Positions 54,190 to 64,000 of a DNA stretch of 64,000 bases are shown here, piece after piece; the stretch's first letter is position 1, and each line of letters begins with the position of its first letter. This DNA is from Inia geoffrensis (taxonomy: Eukaryota; Chordata; Mammalia; Artiodactyla; Iniidae). The notes under the pieces are model-generated. The model saw only the letters and a program-made list of their open reading frames with translations, was not told the origin of the DNA and did not search any database. The stretch covers positions 42,182,600 to 42,246,599 of the forward strand of contig CM070902.1 of NCBI GenBank assembly GCA_036417435.1, in the 5' to 3' direction. Position numbers and translations under genes: made by a program.

Positions 54190-54889
54190 GATATTGTGGC
54201 AGTGCCACCCTCAGAGTTGCTTAAACTTGTGCTTTCTATTTTAGATGCCTTAACAAAATGGATAAGAGCATATACCAGTTCACACAGAACCTTCCATGAC
54301 AATAACAAGTTTCTGAACTTTTAGCTATTTATTGAGAGAATTTGATAACATCACTAAGTCAACAAAATATATTTCTTAATTTTTAAAAACTTCCCTGTCT
54401 TTATTTTTTATAATAAATTTTAATAGTAAAAGCATCATAAGCAAATGTTCTAATTTTCCTTGACATAAGAGGTAGTTTAATACTTTCAAGTTTACTAATT
54501 TGTTCACTGTTTTCTCCTCTTCTATATAACTATGTGTTTTTATTATTACAATTTCTGAAAGATGTCATTAGAAATCATGGTGAGTTAAGGTTCCAAGGTA
54601 TTATAGGTTCTTCTATTGTAATGCTTTATTTCTTCATATTTCTTCTAATAAAAATAAGAAATCTGTAATATCTAGAGATAACATTAATTCATAAGGATGT
54701 AATTATTTTCATGACAACTTCTTGACAATACTCTTTCCTATTCTGTCCTTTTGATACTACCTCCCTCTGAGGTCTCTTTACATAAAAGAGACACATGAAA
54801 CTTTATGTAATAATTGTGAAGAAAATACAAGCCTGCTATATATCATTCTTTAATAAAAGTATTTAATATTTTTTTTTAAAAAGCTGATA
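54190..54889. other. AT-rich unclassified sequence
   Basis: No gene and no confident repeat. Confidence 0.4.
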
Positions 54890-55045
54890 TATAGAGAACT
54901 AACTATAAGGCACTATCTAATTAAGTTCTAGTATCATGTATATGGAAACAGAGACATAAAGAGGTTAAAAATTTTGTCCAAGTTTGTATATCTAGTAAGT
55001 AGAAAAGCTGAGATTTGACTCTAGATGGAGTCTCTAACTTCCTTT
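54890..55045 (-). repeat. MIR SINE, antisense
   Basis: 'ggaaacagagacataaagag', 'gttaaaaattttgtccaagt' and 'gctgagatttgactctagat' are the reversed MIR core. Confidence 0.7.
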
Positions 55046-55234
55046 TCATATTGCCACCCTATGTACTATATTCTCAATTATTTTTTTCAAAGAAGAAAAG
55101 ATTTTAATAAATTGTTAATGTATACTCTAAATGTTAAGTGGTGTAATATAGTTTTTGTGTGTGCTGTCTTGACCCAGTTTGGAGGTCCAGACTATAGGCA
55201 GGTCAGTTCTCTTTATTGAACATCCAATTAAGAT

Positions 55235-55570
55235 CTGCATTCTCTTCCTTTAACAGGATATCATACTTCAGACCATGATACATCTGCCTTAATTGTCCTG
55301 GTCTAGGTACCAGGCAACCAAGGAAAGCCCCTATGCCCCACAGCCTGCTGAAATTAATTACATTAGCTAATCCTAAGCCTACTTGCTCTGCCTTACTCAT
55401 TTATTCTTGCAGGAACCACAACAAAAGTGCTTGCTCACAGTGTATCTCTCTTTCTGCCTTGTGACTGACCCTGGTGCTTCCCCATGTGACCCTTCATTGT
55501 GCTGTGCTCTCTCCAGGGAATGGTGAGTATAATAAAACAGTAGACCTCTTTTTATTTCTCTCTCTTGATC
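55235..55570 (+). mobile_element. Ancient LTR, same family as 13320-13745
   Basis: 'ctaggtaccaggcaaccaag', 'gcccctatgccccacagcct', 'gctgaaattaattacattag', 'ctctctttctgccttgtgac', 'ctggtgcttccccatgtgac' and 'gagtataataaaacagtaga' parallel the 13.3 kb LTR. No internal region nearby. Confidence 0.5.
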
Positions 55571-55734
55571 TACATCTATCCTCATCACATCTCACTCAAG
55601 GTAATGTGGTTAAAGCAGGAAGTAGGATGTTTAAGGATTAACGATTCACCCAGCATTACTCTCTCCAACTCAGTCAGAAGCTCTGAAAGACTGTGCATCT
55701 GGCCTCATTGTCATTGGGGAGCAGCCCTTTAAGG

Positions 55735-55875
55735 CTTATTTTGTGTATCTGTGAAGAGATGGGAATAATTTCCGTCTCAAAAGAGTTGGTGTGCATTCCC
55801 AGTGAAAGAACACATGCTACAAAAGCTTAGCACTATGATTAGCTCATGACAGGTACTCAAAAAACATTCCTAAAG
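55735..55875 (+). repeat. MIR SINE 3' part, sense
   Basis: 'tgtatctgtgaagagatggg' and 'gcttagcactatgattagct' followed by 'catgacaggtactcaaaaaa' match the MIR 3' half. Confidence 0.55.
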
Positions 55876-55918
55876 AAAAGAAAAGAGACACATATCCTGT
55901 CTCAAAAATTATAATCAA

Positions 55919-55942
55919 ATATATATACATATATATATATTT
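55919..55942. repeat. Short (AT)n tract
   Basis: Interrupted ATAT/ACAT run. Confidence 0.8.
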
Positions 55943-55959
55943 GCCTGTCTATGTGTATT

Positions 55960-56130
55960 TTTGTTTTGTATTTTACAAAGAACTTTTCTAGATACTATCT
56001 CACTTGATCCCCTAAACTCTCTGCTGAAATAAAAAGAACTATTTCAGTGAAGTCCATTTTGCAGATAGAGAAACTGAGGCATAAGATAATTGATTATATT
56101 GTCTGAAATCTCTTGCTTGAACCGAATAGC
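55960..56130 (-). repeat. MIR SINE, antisense
   Basis: 'actatctcacttgatcccct', 'ccattttgcagatagagaaa' and 'ctgaggcataagataattga' are the reversed MIR core. Confidence 0.7.
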
Positions 56131-57674
56131 AAACCAAACCAAACCAAATCAAAACCAAACAAAAACAAAAACACCTCATATTCACTCAAAAGAAAGCTTA
56201 GTGGTCATTCAACTCAGACATGTTGCATTTTTGGAAGTGAGCAGCCTGGCTAGTAGGTACAACTCTGCAAGAGTCAAGAAAGCAGAGTCAATATCACAGT
56301 TCTGCATTTCTATGGGAAATTGATGTCTCCTCCTTTACCCTTTGCAACAATTTATGACGCTGAAGTGACTATACTCATCACTTGTACCCTTTTATTCTGT
56401 TTTGTATTGCATACATTATTTCATAAAACATATATCGTCTGACATTCACAGTTAAGAGTTTGGAGGTTTTTTGTTGTTGTTGTCTCACCATTTAACTCCT
56501 ATTCTCCTCTGAGTTCCAGACCAAAGCTGTTATACAACCATGAATAGTCAGATGATAAAGTACATAGAACTGATAGCAGGAATTTTATTTCATGATTCAA
56601 GACTCTATGTGTAATGAAATGCAAGAATGAGGTTTGGAAGTAGAATCTATTCCCTTGTACCTACTCCTCAATTGATAGAAATGCTTGAGCTCCAAATTAG
56701 GCCATAGAGAAAGTTTGCCTTCACTAGGAGGAAAATCTTACTCAATTCAATTTACTACAAGTAAGAATGAAGACCACATGTAGATTTTCATGGTCAAAGT
56801 CCACTAGTAAAACATGCTCCAGTAAATGTCCTACATTTACAAATTAGCACCTTTACCTCACTTTGAAGAAGCTGCTAATGGGAAGAGTGCAGAGAGGCAA
56901 AAGCATGGGGAGAAAGGCAGAAAATTCCCTCCAGAAGAGATACAGGAAAAGTCTCAGTTCCCTATATTTACAAGAAACTGCTAAGGAAAGCAAGTTAGAA
57001 ATTATTATCCTCATTTTGTAGTTGAAGATGCAGAGCAACTTTACTACTTTCCTAGAATATTCCTATTGGAAAGAATCACAACCAAGCCTGAAAGCCAATT
57101 TTTCTGACTGCTGCTTCTCAGGTTCTTTCCACATCCCCAGATGGTGTCTGTGGATTTGGCTCTCACTTTCAAGCTTCACTGACCCTGGATGATGAATGAG
57201 AATTTGATCTGGGCATCTGAGCCCAGGCTGAGATGCAGGTGCCAGACTCACTGTGGGCATTCCATCCACTCTTGCTGCCGTTCAATGGACCCTCCCAATA
57301 CACTGCCTACACTGGAAGTGTGATATATCCCAGAGACAAAGCACAAGGAGTATCCATTCTCTGAAGCAGCTCTCAGAAGGTAAGATCCTTCTGCTCAGCT
57401 GACTTGGGTGGCATGTTGGTGTCCTTGGAATGAGAGAGCCGCTGGAAGGAGATCACCAAGTGGAAGGACCCAGCAAGTGAAGCCATGACACAAATGTAAC
57501 AGTATATATCTATCCTCATTGTGGATTTGACCACCCTGCTCCTGCCTTTTACATCAATTTTGGAAACTTTTAATTTTTTAGTTATTTTACATTGCAGGAG
57601 CAATCTTTTTATTTGATGCCATTGAGACCAGTCATTGGTTGGCTAATCAGGAAGGTCAGTTAAATTGAAGAATC
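56131..57674. other. Unclassified non-coding sequence
   Basis: About 1.5 kb without a confident repeat apart from an A/C-rich stretch at 56130-56172. Minus-strand frames at 57063-57269 and 57373-57603 and plus frame 56090-56323 have no recognised domain. A good-looking donor-type 'aggtaaga' at 57378-57385 (+) has no coding context. Confidence 0.4.
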
Positions 57675-57687
57675 AAAAGACATGATG

Positions 57688-57892
57688 GGGCTTCCCTGGT
57701 GACGCAGTGGTTGAGAGTCCACCTGCCGATGCAGGGGACACGGGTTCGTGCCCCGGTCCGGGAGGATCCCACATGCCGTAGAGCGGCTGGGCCCGTGAGC
57801 CATGGCCGCTGAGCGTGAGCGTCCGGAGCCTGTGCTCCACAACGGGAGAAGCCACAACAGTGAGAGGCCCGCTTACCACACAAAAAAGAAAA
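57688..57892 (+). mobile_element. CHR SINE (short form) with target-site duplication, sense
   Basis: Least diverged SINE of the window: 'gggcttccctggtgacgcag', 'tggttgagagtccacctgcc', 'gatgcaggggacacgggttc', 'gggcccgtgagccatggccg', 'gtccggagcctgtgctccac', 'gtgagaggcccgcttaccac' and a short A/G tail. The duplication AAAAGACATGA is exact at 57675-57685 and 57893-57903. It keeps many CpG-containing positions ('gtccggagcc', 'acgggttcgtg'), which suggests relative youth. Minus-strand frames 57656-57901 are artefacts. Confidence 0.95.
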
Positions 57893-57904
57893 AAAAGACA
57901 TGAC

Positions 57905-58259
57905 GTATGCCTATCTTAAATATTTCATTTTAACTTAGAATAGTATGCATTCATTCAGCAATGTTTTGATGTAAAGGCAAAATCTTTGATTTAAATGCAG
58001 GTTTCTGATTGGATTTCCATACTGTATTTGCAGTGTAAACCTCATTCCAAAAGAATTCTTTAAGACTTCCAGTTTCATTTTCCTTAAAGTGCGAAAAGAT
58101 TTAAAGATATTTGTGAGACAATATGAATTGATTCTTTCTACATTAATACTATTTTTTCCACTTTTAAAGTAGTATTGCCACAAATTAATCTGATATTTTT
58201 TAGTGACTTTCCCTTATCCATTCTTTGTAAAACATTAGAGTAACTTGGTTTTAATAGAA
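57905..58259. other. Unclassified AT-rich sequence
   Basis: No gene. The 82-codon minus frame 57935-58183 has no domain. Confidence 0.4.
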
Positions 58260-58480
58260 TTAGACAGAGCAAATTTGTTCTAGTGAAAGGAATGTGGGAT
58301 GGGATTTATAAATCTTGAAAAAGTTAGCTTCACTATTTTCCAGCAGAGCATGCTTCAGCAAGGTGTTTTATCTTATTAAACTGTAGTTTCATGTGACAAT
58401 GACAATGCTGAGTAACTACCTTGCAAAGCTATTATGCAGCTTCAATGTGTTGGTGCTTGTGAGAGAATTTGGATTTTTGA
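58260..58480 (+). repeat. Probable MIR SINE, sense
   Basis: 'cagcaaggtgttttatctta' and 'actgtagtttcatgtgacaa' followed by 'taactaccttgcaaagctat' fit the middle of MIR. Diverged. Confidence 0.5.
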
Positions 58481-59099
58481 AAGGCCAAAAAATTATAATA
58501 AAATATGGGAGAAAAAAGGACAATACATGAAGCTACAAATGGGGCATGAGTATAGTTATCCCTCTCTGCAGATTTCATTCTTGCCACCAGTTAGGAGGCC
58601 AGAGCTACAGACATGGATACCACTAAATAGCCATATATTTAGAGTATGCGGAATACCAATGAGTGTAGCAGAGTGTCTATTTCTGAAACTTCAGTAAGAT
58701 CAAATTTTGGACCACTGGACAGAGTGAGGTCAGTGTGCCCTGTCAGGAAACAATTTCTTCATTTGCGTTATACCTGGAAGAAGAATCAGTATAACAGACT
58801 GAAAAAAAAATCAGTGGAGATTTCCGAAAAGAGAGGATCCATGACTCTGGCCATGAAACATAGTAGATATGGCTGAATTTTGGGGATTGATGGATGGTAC
58901 TCTGTCAATAATAAGCACGCCAAACAAGAAAACTGTACCACGCATCTCATGGAGAACCACAAAATGCAACCGTGATACTGACCCTGAGAAGCTTTCCTTT
59001 TCCCCCCATCCTTTATGTGTAGAGTTAGCTTTTGATTTAATCTATTTATCCCCCCAGCTCTCCATGGGGTATAAACAAACACGAGTCTGATTCACAGGG
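58481..59099. other. Unclassified non-coding sequence
   Basis: Frames 58434-58697 (+), 58646-58876 (+), 58786-59082 (-) and 58869-59090 (+) overlap on both strands without recognisable domains. No repeat seen. Confidence 0.4.
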
Positions 59100-59420
59100 C
59101 TGTTTGTTTTTCCAGCACAAGCGACTGCTGTGGAGAATAAAATGAATTCAGAAACACTTATAAAACTGGGGAGAGGTGTCATTGGCATTTTCAAGTATTC
59201 ATGCAAATTACCAAGGGCCTAATTCATCCCATGGTCCTTTTCTCAAAAGCACAGCTTGATATCAAAGAGGCAAAATAAATGTGCCTGAAAAAAGCCAGCA
59301 TCCTCTTTAGTGGTTTAGCTGGAGAGATCTAGAAAAAAGAGAAGAAATATTCCCAGATCCCCCTGTTAATCCTGTATCTCAGATTTTTGACCCAGAGAGT
59401 GCATGCTCTTGATAAATAAG
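59100..59420. other. Repeat-free block with an octamer motif (candidate conserved element)
   Basis: A block without transposon signature carrying a perfect ATGCAAAT followed by TA (59201-59210), a POU/homeodomain-like composite. No open frame. Conservation is a guess from texture and needs alignment. Confidence 0.3.
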
Positions 59421-60570
59421 CACTATTCAAAGAAGCAGAAACATTGCTTCAGATATTGTTCCCACAGGTCCTAGGTTTGAGGAGTTGGATCATTTTTCCT
59501 GTTCAAAAATCACTGATGGTTTAAGTAAGGCACAGTAGAAACCCATGAGCCTACAAAAAAATTATGAATTTCATAAGACACATCATTGAAGACTTCAGAT
59601 TTCTACCACTCATCGTTCCACCTTCTATGTACCTAGAAGCCAATTTCAACCCCTTTCTTCCTAGAAAATGGGGCTCTTATATGAAAAGAAGTATATCAAT
59701 GAGCTCGCGAATTTTTTTCTTCTCTTAAAGATGTTTTCATTTGACTTTGGCACCAAGAGTATTTTGGGAAAGGTATTTTGTCAGGGAAGTCAGAAGGTCA
59801 TCCCAGATCTCCTGATATCATAGTGTTTACCACACTAGCTCTTCCTAGAAGGATGTTGAGTTTTGTTTTTGCCTTAAGCATATATTTCAAATTACATAAT
59901 TATGGGGCGATATACACAACTAGGTGTGTGCTCAAAGGTTATGAACCAAGGAGTTGAGAAAAAGAGATATAATGCCAATAATTACAAGACTAGTTACCAG
60001 GATTAAGGAATGTCTCTGTGCCAGATGAATTATATACATCATTTCTAACAAGCCTTTCCTGAAATGTCCTTTGAGGACTAAAAATGACTAAATATTACTG
60101 CATAGTCTTTACCCTTGGAGAGTAGGTCTTTGTTATAGAGAACACTCTGCACATAATTCACAATGATAACTCTCTCCCTTCTGTTTCCAGATCCACATGG
60201 AAGGCTCAAATCGTCACAGTTAAAACCTATTGGGATTCCTAGAGGTAAAACCCTGAGGCAAACCCTGTGGCTTTCTTCCTAAATCTGTGGTCCCACAAGA
60301 GTTTCTCTCTGATGTTAATCAATAATTCAGACCCCAGCAATCAATCAAAATCACAACTTAAGTTTCCTCACCAGCTTATGGTTCCAGTGGTTTTTGCTCC
60401 AGGTAAGCAGATCTCAGCTATAAATCTCTGGATTTGTCTGTCTCTCCAGATTTCAGGGTAGTAGTATGTTCTATGATCTCAGTTCAATGAGGCATTCAAG
60501 AAAAGTCAGTGACATTCAGTTTGTTCAGATTTTCCTTGTTATAACAATGGAAGTGAGAATTTCCAAAGCT
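59421..60570. other. Unclassified non-coding sequence
   Basis: About 1.1 kb without gene or confident repeat. Confidence 0.4.
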
Positions 60571-60574
60571 CTTT

Positions 60575-60818
60575 ACATGTTTGAGCTGAAACCAGAGGTT
60601 CTTTCCGTATTTTTTCAAGGATATTTTCACTGAATATAGAATTAAGAATTTTTTTTTTCTTTCTTTCAGTATTTTAAATATGTCACTCCATTAACTACCT
60701 GGTTATATCATTTCTAAAGAGATGTCTACTGTAATTCTCATAAACATTTCTCTTTCTGTAATTTGTCTTTTTTTTTTTTTTTTCTGGCTGCCTTCAAGAG
60801 TTTCTTTTTTTTGTTTTT
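60575..60818 (-). mobile_element. Old L1 ORF1-region fragment (L1M-like), antisense
   Basis: 'ttcactgaatatagaattaa', 'ttctttcagtattttaaata', 'tgtcactccattaactacct' and 'ctggctgccttcaagagttt' match the reversed ORF1 C-terminal region of an old L1. A 16-T run (60768-60783) lies inside. It abuts a younger L1 at about 60820. Confidence 0.65.
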
Positions 60819-60821
60819 TGT

Positions 60822-63620
60822 CTTTTCTCCATTGTATATTCTTGACTCCTTTATCAAAAATAATGTGACCATATGTGTGTGGGTTTATCTCTGGGCTTTC
60901 TATCCTGTTCCATTGACCAATATTTCTGTTTTTGTGCCAGTTCCATACTGTCTTGATTACTGTATCTTTGTAGCATAGTCTGAAGTCAGGGAGCCTGATT
61001 CCCCCAGCTCCATTTTTCTTTCTCAAGATTGCTTTGGCTTTCTGGGGTCTTTTGTGTTTCCACAAAAATTGTAAAAATTTTTTTCTTCTAGTTCTGTGAA
61101 AAATGCCATTGGTAGTTTGATCGGGATCACAGTGAATCTGTAGATTGCTTTGGGTAGTTTATTCATTTTCACAATGTTGATTCTTCCAATCCAAGAACAT
61201 GGTATATGTCTCCATCTGTATGTATCATCTTTAATTTATTTCACCAGTGTCTTATAATTTTCTGCATACAGGTCTTTCATCTCCTTAGGTAGATTTACTC
61301 CTAGGTAGTGCATTCTTTATGTGGCAATGGTAAATGGGAGTGTTTCCTTAATTTCTCTTTCAGATTTTTCATCATTAGTGTAGAGGAATGCAAGAGATTT
61401 CTGTGCATTAGTTTTTTATCCTGCTACTTTACCAAATTCATTGATTAGCTCTAGTAGTTTTCTGGTAGCATCTTTAGGAGTCTCTACATATAGTATCATG
61501 TCATCTGCAAACAGTGAGCTTTATTTCTTCCCTTCCAATTTGGATTCCTTTTATTTCTTTTCCTTCTCTAATTGCTGTGGCTAAAACTTCCAAAACTATG
61601 TTGAATAAGAGTGGTTAGAGTGGGCAACCTTGTCTTGTTCCTGATCTTAGAGGAAATGGTTTCAGTTTTTCAGCATTGAGAATGATGTTGGCGGTGGGTT
61701 TGTCATATATGGCCTTTATTATGTTGAGGTAAATTCCCTCTATGCCTACTATCTAGAGGGTTTTTATCATAAATTTGTGATGAATTTTGATGAAAGCTTT
61801 TTCTGCATCTATGGAGATTATCATATGTTTTTTTCTCCTTTAGTTTGTTAATATGGTTTATCACATTGATTGATTTGCGGATATTGAAGAATCCTTGTAT
61901 TCCTGAGATAAACCCCACTTGATCATGGTGTATGATCCTTTTAATGTGCAGTTGGACTCTGTTTGCTAGTATTTTGTTCAAAATTTTTGCATCTGTGTTC
62001 ATCAGTGATATTGGCCTATGGTTTTATTTCTTTGTGACATCTTTGTCTGGTTTTGGTATCAGGGTGATGGTGGCCTCATAGAATGAGCTGGGAAGTGTTC
62101 CTCCCTCTGCTATATTTTGGAAGAGTTTGAGAAAGATAAGTGTTAGCTCTTCTCTAAATGTTTGATAGAATATGCCTGTGAAGCTATCTGGTTCTGGGCT
62201 TTTGTTTGTTGGAAGATTTTTAATCATAGTAACAATTTCAGTGCTTGTGATTGGTCTGTTTATATTTTCTATTTCTTCCTGGTTCAGTCTCAGAAGGTTG
62301 TGCTTTCCTAACAATAACAATTTGTCCATTTCTTCCAGGTTGTCCATTTTTTTGGCATATAGTTGTTTGTAGTAATCTCTCATGATCTTTTGTATTTCTG
62401 CAGTGTCAGTTGTTACTTCTCCTTTTTCGTTTCTAATTCTATTGATTTGAGTCTTCTCCCATTTTTTTCCTGATGAGTCTGGCTAATGGTTTGCAAGTTT
62501 GTTTATCTTCTCAAAGAACCAGGTTTTAGTTTTATTGATCTTTGCTATTGTTTCCTTCATTTCCTTTTCACTTATTTCTGTTTTGATCTTTGTTTCTTTC
62601 CTTCTGCTAACTTTGGGGATTTTTGTTCTTCTTTCTCTAATTGCTTTACTTGTAAAGTTAGGTTGTTTATTTGAGATATTTCTTGTTTCTTGAGATAGGG
62701 TTATATTGTTATAAACTTCCCTCTTAGAACTGCTTTTGGTGCACCCCATAGGATTTGGGTTGTTGTGTTTTCATTGTCATTTGTTTCTAGATATTTTTCA
62801 TTTCCTCTTTGATTTCTTCAGTGATCTCCTGGTTATTTAGCAGTGTATTGTTTAGCCACCATGTGTTTGTAATTTTTACAGATTTTTTTTCCTGTAATAT
62901 AGTTCTAGTCTCATAGCATTGTGGTCAGAAAGGTACTTGATACAATTTCAATTTTCTTAAATTTACCAAGGCCTGATTTGTGACCAAAGATATGATCTAT
63001 CCTGGAGAATGTTCCATGAGCACTTGAGAAGAAAGTGTATTCTGTTGTTTTTGGATGGAATGTCCCATAAGTATCAGTTAAGTCCATCATGTTTATTGTA
63101 TCATTTAAAGCTTGTGTTTCCTTATTTATTTTCATTTTGTATGATCTGCCCATTGGTGAAAGTGGGGTGTTAAACTCCCCTACTATGATTCTGTTACTGT
63201 CTATTTCCCCTTTTATGGCTGTTAACGTTTGCCTTATGTATTGAGGTTCTGCTATGTTGGGTGCATAAATATTTACAATTGTTATATCTTCTTCTTGGAT
63301 TTATCCCTTGATCATTATGTAGTGTCCTTCTTTGTGTCTTGTAATATTTCTTATTTTAAAATCTATTTTGTCTGATATGAGAATTGCTACTCCAGCTTTC
63401 CTTTGATTTCCATTTGTATGTAATCTATTTTTCCATTCCCTCATTTTCAGTGTGTATGTATCCCTACGTCTGAAGTGGGTCTCTGGTAGACATCATATAT
63501 ACGTCTTTTTTTGTATCTATTCAGCCAGTCTATGTCTTTTTGTTAGAGCATTTAATCCATTTACATTTAAGGTAGTTTTTGATATGTATGTTCCTTTTAC
63601 CATCTTCTTAATTGTTTTGG
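60822..63620 (-). pseudogene. L1 ORF2 pseudogene, 3'-truncated
   Basis: Endonuclease piece at 62911-63153 with 'TFSRIDHIFGHKSGLGKFKK' (the metal-binding Asp retained), but the frame breaks before the 'SDH' motif. Linker at 62483-62749. RT start at 62024-62383 with '[19 protein letters not shown]' and 61703-62002 with '[19 protein letters not shown]'. The catalytic FADD codons are readable at 61500-61511 (reverse complement). The C-terminal part at 60822-61065 has '[15 protein letters not shown]' and '[16 protein letters not shown]'. Dead copy. Confidence 0.9.
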
Positions 63621-63661
63621 GTTTGTTATCATTGGTCTTTTCCTTCTCTTCAGTTTCCTGC

Positions 63662-64000
63662 CTAGAGGAGCTCCTTTAGCATTTGTTGTAAAGCTGGTTT
63701 GGTGGTGTTGAATTCTTTTAGCTTTTGCTTGTCTGTAAAGGTTTCAATTTATCTGTCAAATCTGAATGAGATCCTTGCTGGGTGGAGTAATCTTGGTTAG
63801 AGGTTTTTCCCTTTCATCAGTTTATATAGGTCCTGCCACTCCCTTCTGGCTTGCAGAGTTTCTGCTGAAAGATCAGCTGTTAACATTATGGGGATTCCTT
63901 TTTATGTTATTTGTTGTTTTTTCCTTTCTGCTTTTAATAATTCAATTTTTGATAATTTGATTAATATGTGTTGTCATGTTTCTCCTTGGATTTATCCTGA
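63662..64000 (-). pseudogene. L1 ORF1 pseudogene, C-terminal part, runs off window
   Basis: The reverse complement contains the family's ORF1 end: TAG stop at 63662-63664, preceded by codons for 'MLKELL', then the segment around 63690-63900 corresponding to 'FDGEIK', 'LLYPARISF' and 'ADLSAET'-like positions. The N-terminal coiled coil lies beyond the window edge. Confidence 0.8.

Larger units (their letters stand above)
60822..64000 (-). mobile_element. L1 lacking its 3' end, antisense, continuing past the window
   Basis: More than 3.1 kb of L1 on the minus strand. From right to left: ORF1 C-terminal part, the ORF1-ORF2 junction, endonuclease, reverse transcriptase and part of the C-terminal region. 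It stops at about 60822-60830 inside ORF2 ('NIQWRKD' on the minus strand). The last third of ORF2, the 3' UTR and the tail are missing. Stops and frameshifts throughout. Confidence 0.92.

Noticed and set aside
57378..57385. Strong splice-donor-like 'aggtaaga' on the plus strand
   Set aside because: Such matches occur frequently by chance, and no open upstream exon or acceptor site was seen.
57373..57603. 76-codon minus-strand frame with an interesting-looking hydrophobic segment
   Set aside because: No recognised family, no supporting splice or promoter context, and no evidence of constraint from a single sequence.

Overview
This window looks like intergenic or deep-intronic nuclear DNA from a cetartiodactyl mammal, most probably a cetacean. 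The basis is the repeat content. There are four tRNA-derived SINEs of the CHR type found in whales, hippos and relatives (head 'gcttccctggtggc', tail 'gtgagaggcccgc'). There are also several LINE-1 (L1) copies with the cetartiodactyl 3' UTR (block 'tagtgggaagcagc', then 'gctttgtgaccacctagag'). I saw no BovB LINE, Bov-A dimer or pig PRE-1 SINE, which argues against a ruminant or pig. The species call is inference; repeat identities come from memory of consensus sequences, without a database search.

I found no host protein-coding gene, rRNA, tRNA gene, CRISPR array or bacterial feature. Open frames are short, and the long informative ones belong to decayed L1 copies. The window reads as a gene desert.

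Layout. 1-12.3 kb: old unique-looking sequence with MIR, L2, MER20 and LTR fragments and simple repeats. 12.3-15.4 kb: dense repeats (two L1 3' ends, an LTR, two MaLR LTRs in opposite orientation, L2). 15.4-23.5 kb: MIR and L2 relics, an LTR near 19 kb and a rearranged L1 end with a long TA tract. 23.5-33.4 kb: a near full-length sense L1 carrying a SINE in ORF2, followed head-to-tail by a second, 5'-truncated sense L1. 33.4-41.6 kb: unique-looking sequence with L2, MIR, MER20, an L1 3' end and an antisense L1 (39.5-40.5 kb). 41.6-43.5 kb: about 1.9 kb of antisense L2. 43.5-50.6 kb: LTR, MIR, a hAT-type element nested in a MIR, a 1.4 kb L2 and a cluster of L2 ends. 50.8-57.9 kb: three CHR SINEs, two with clear target-site duplications, and more L1 and LTR fragments. 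58-60.5 kb: mostly unique sequence. 60.6-64 kb: an antisense L1 lacking its 3' end and running off the window.

No genes act together here. The points most worth checking are short candidate regulatory motifs in non-repeat sequence (a p53-like array at 51.8 kb, an RFX-type X-box at 22.1 kb, octamer-containing blocks at 51.5 and 59.2 kb) and several structural oddities of the transposons. I did not find evidence for a new biological system.
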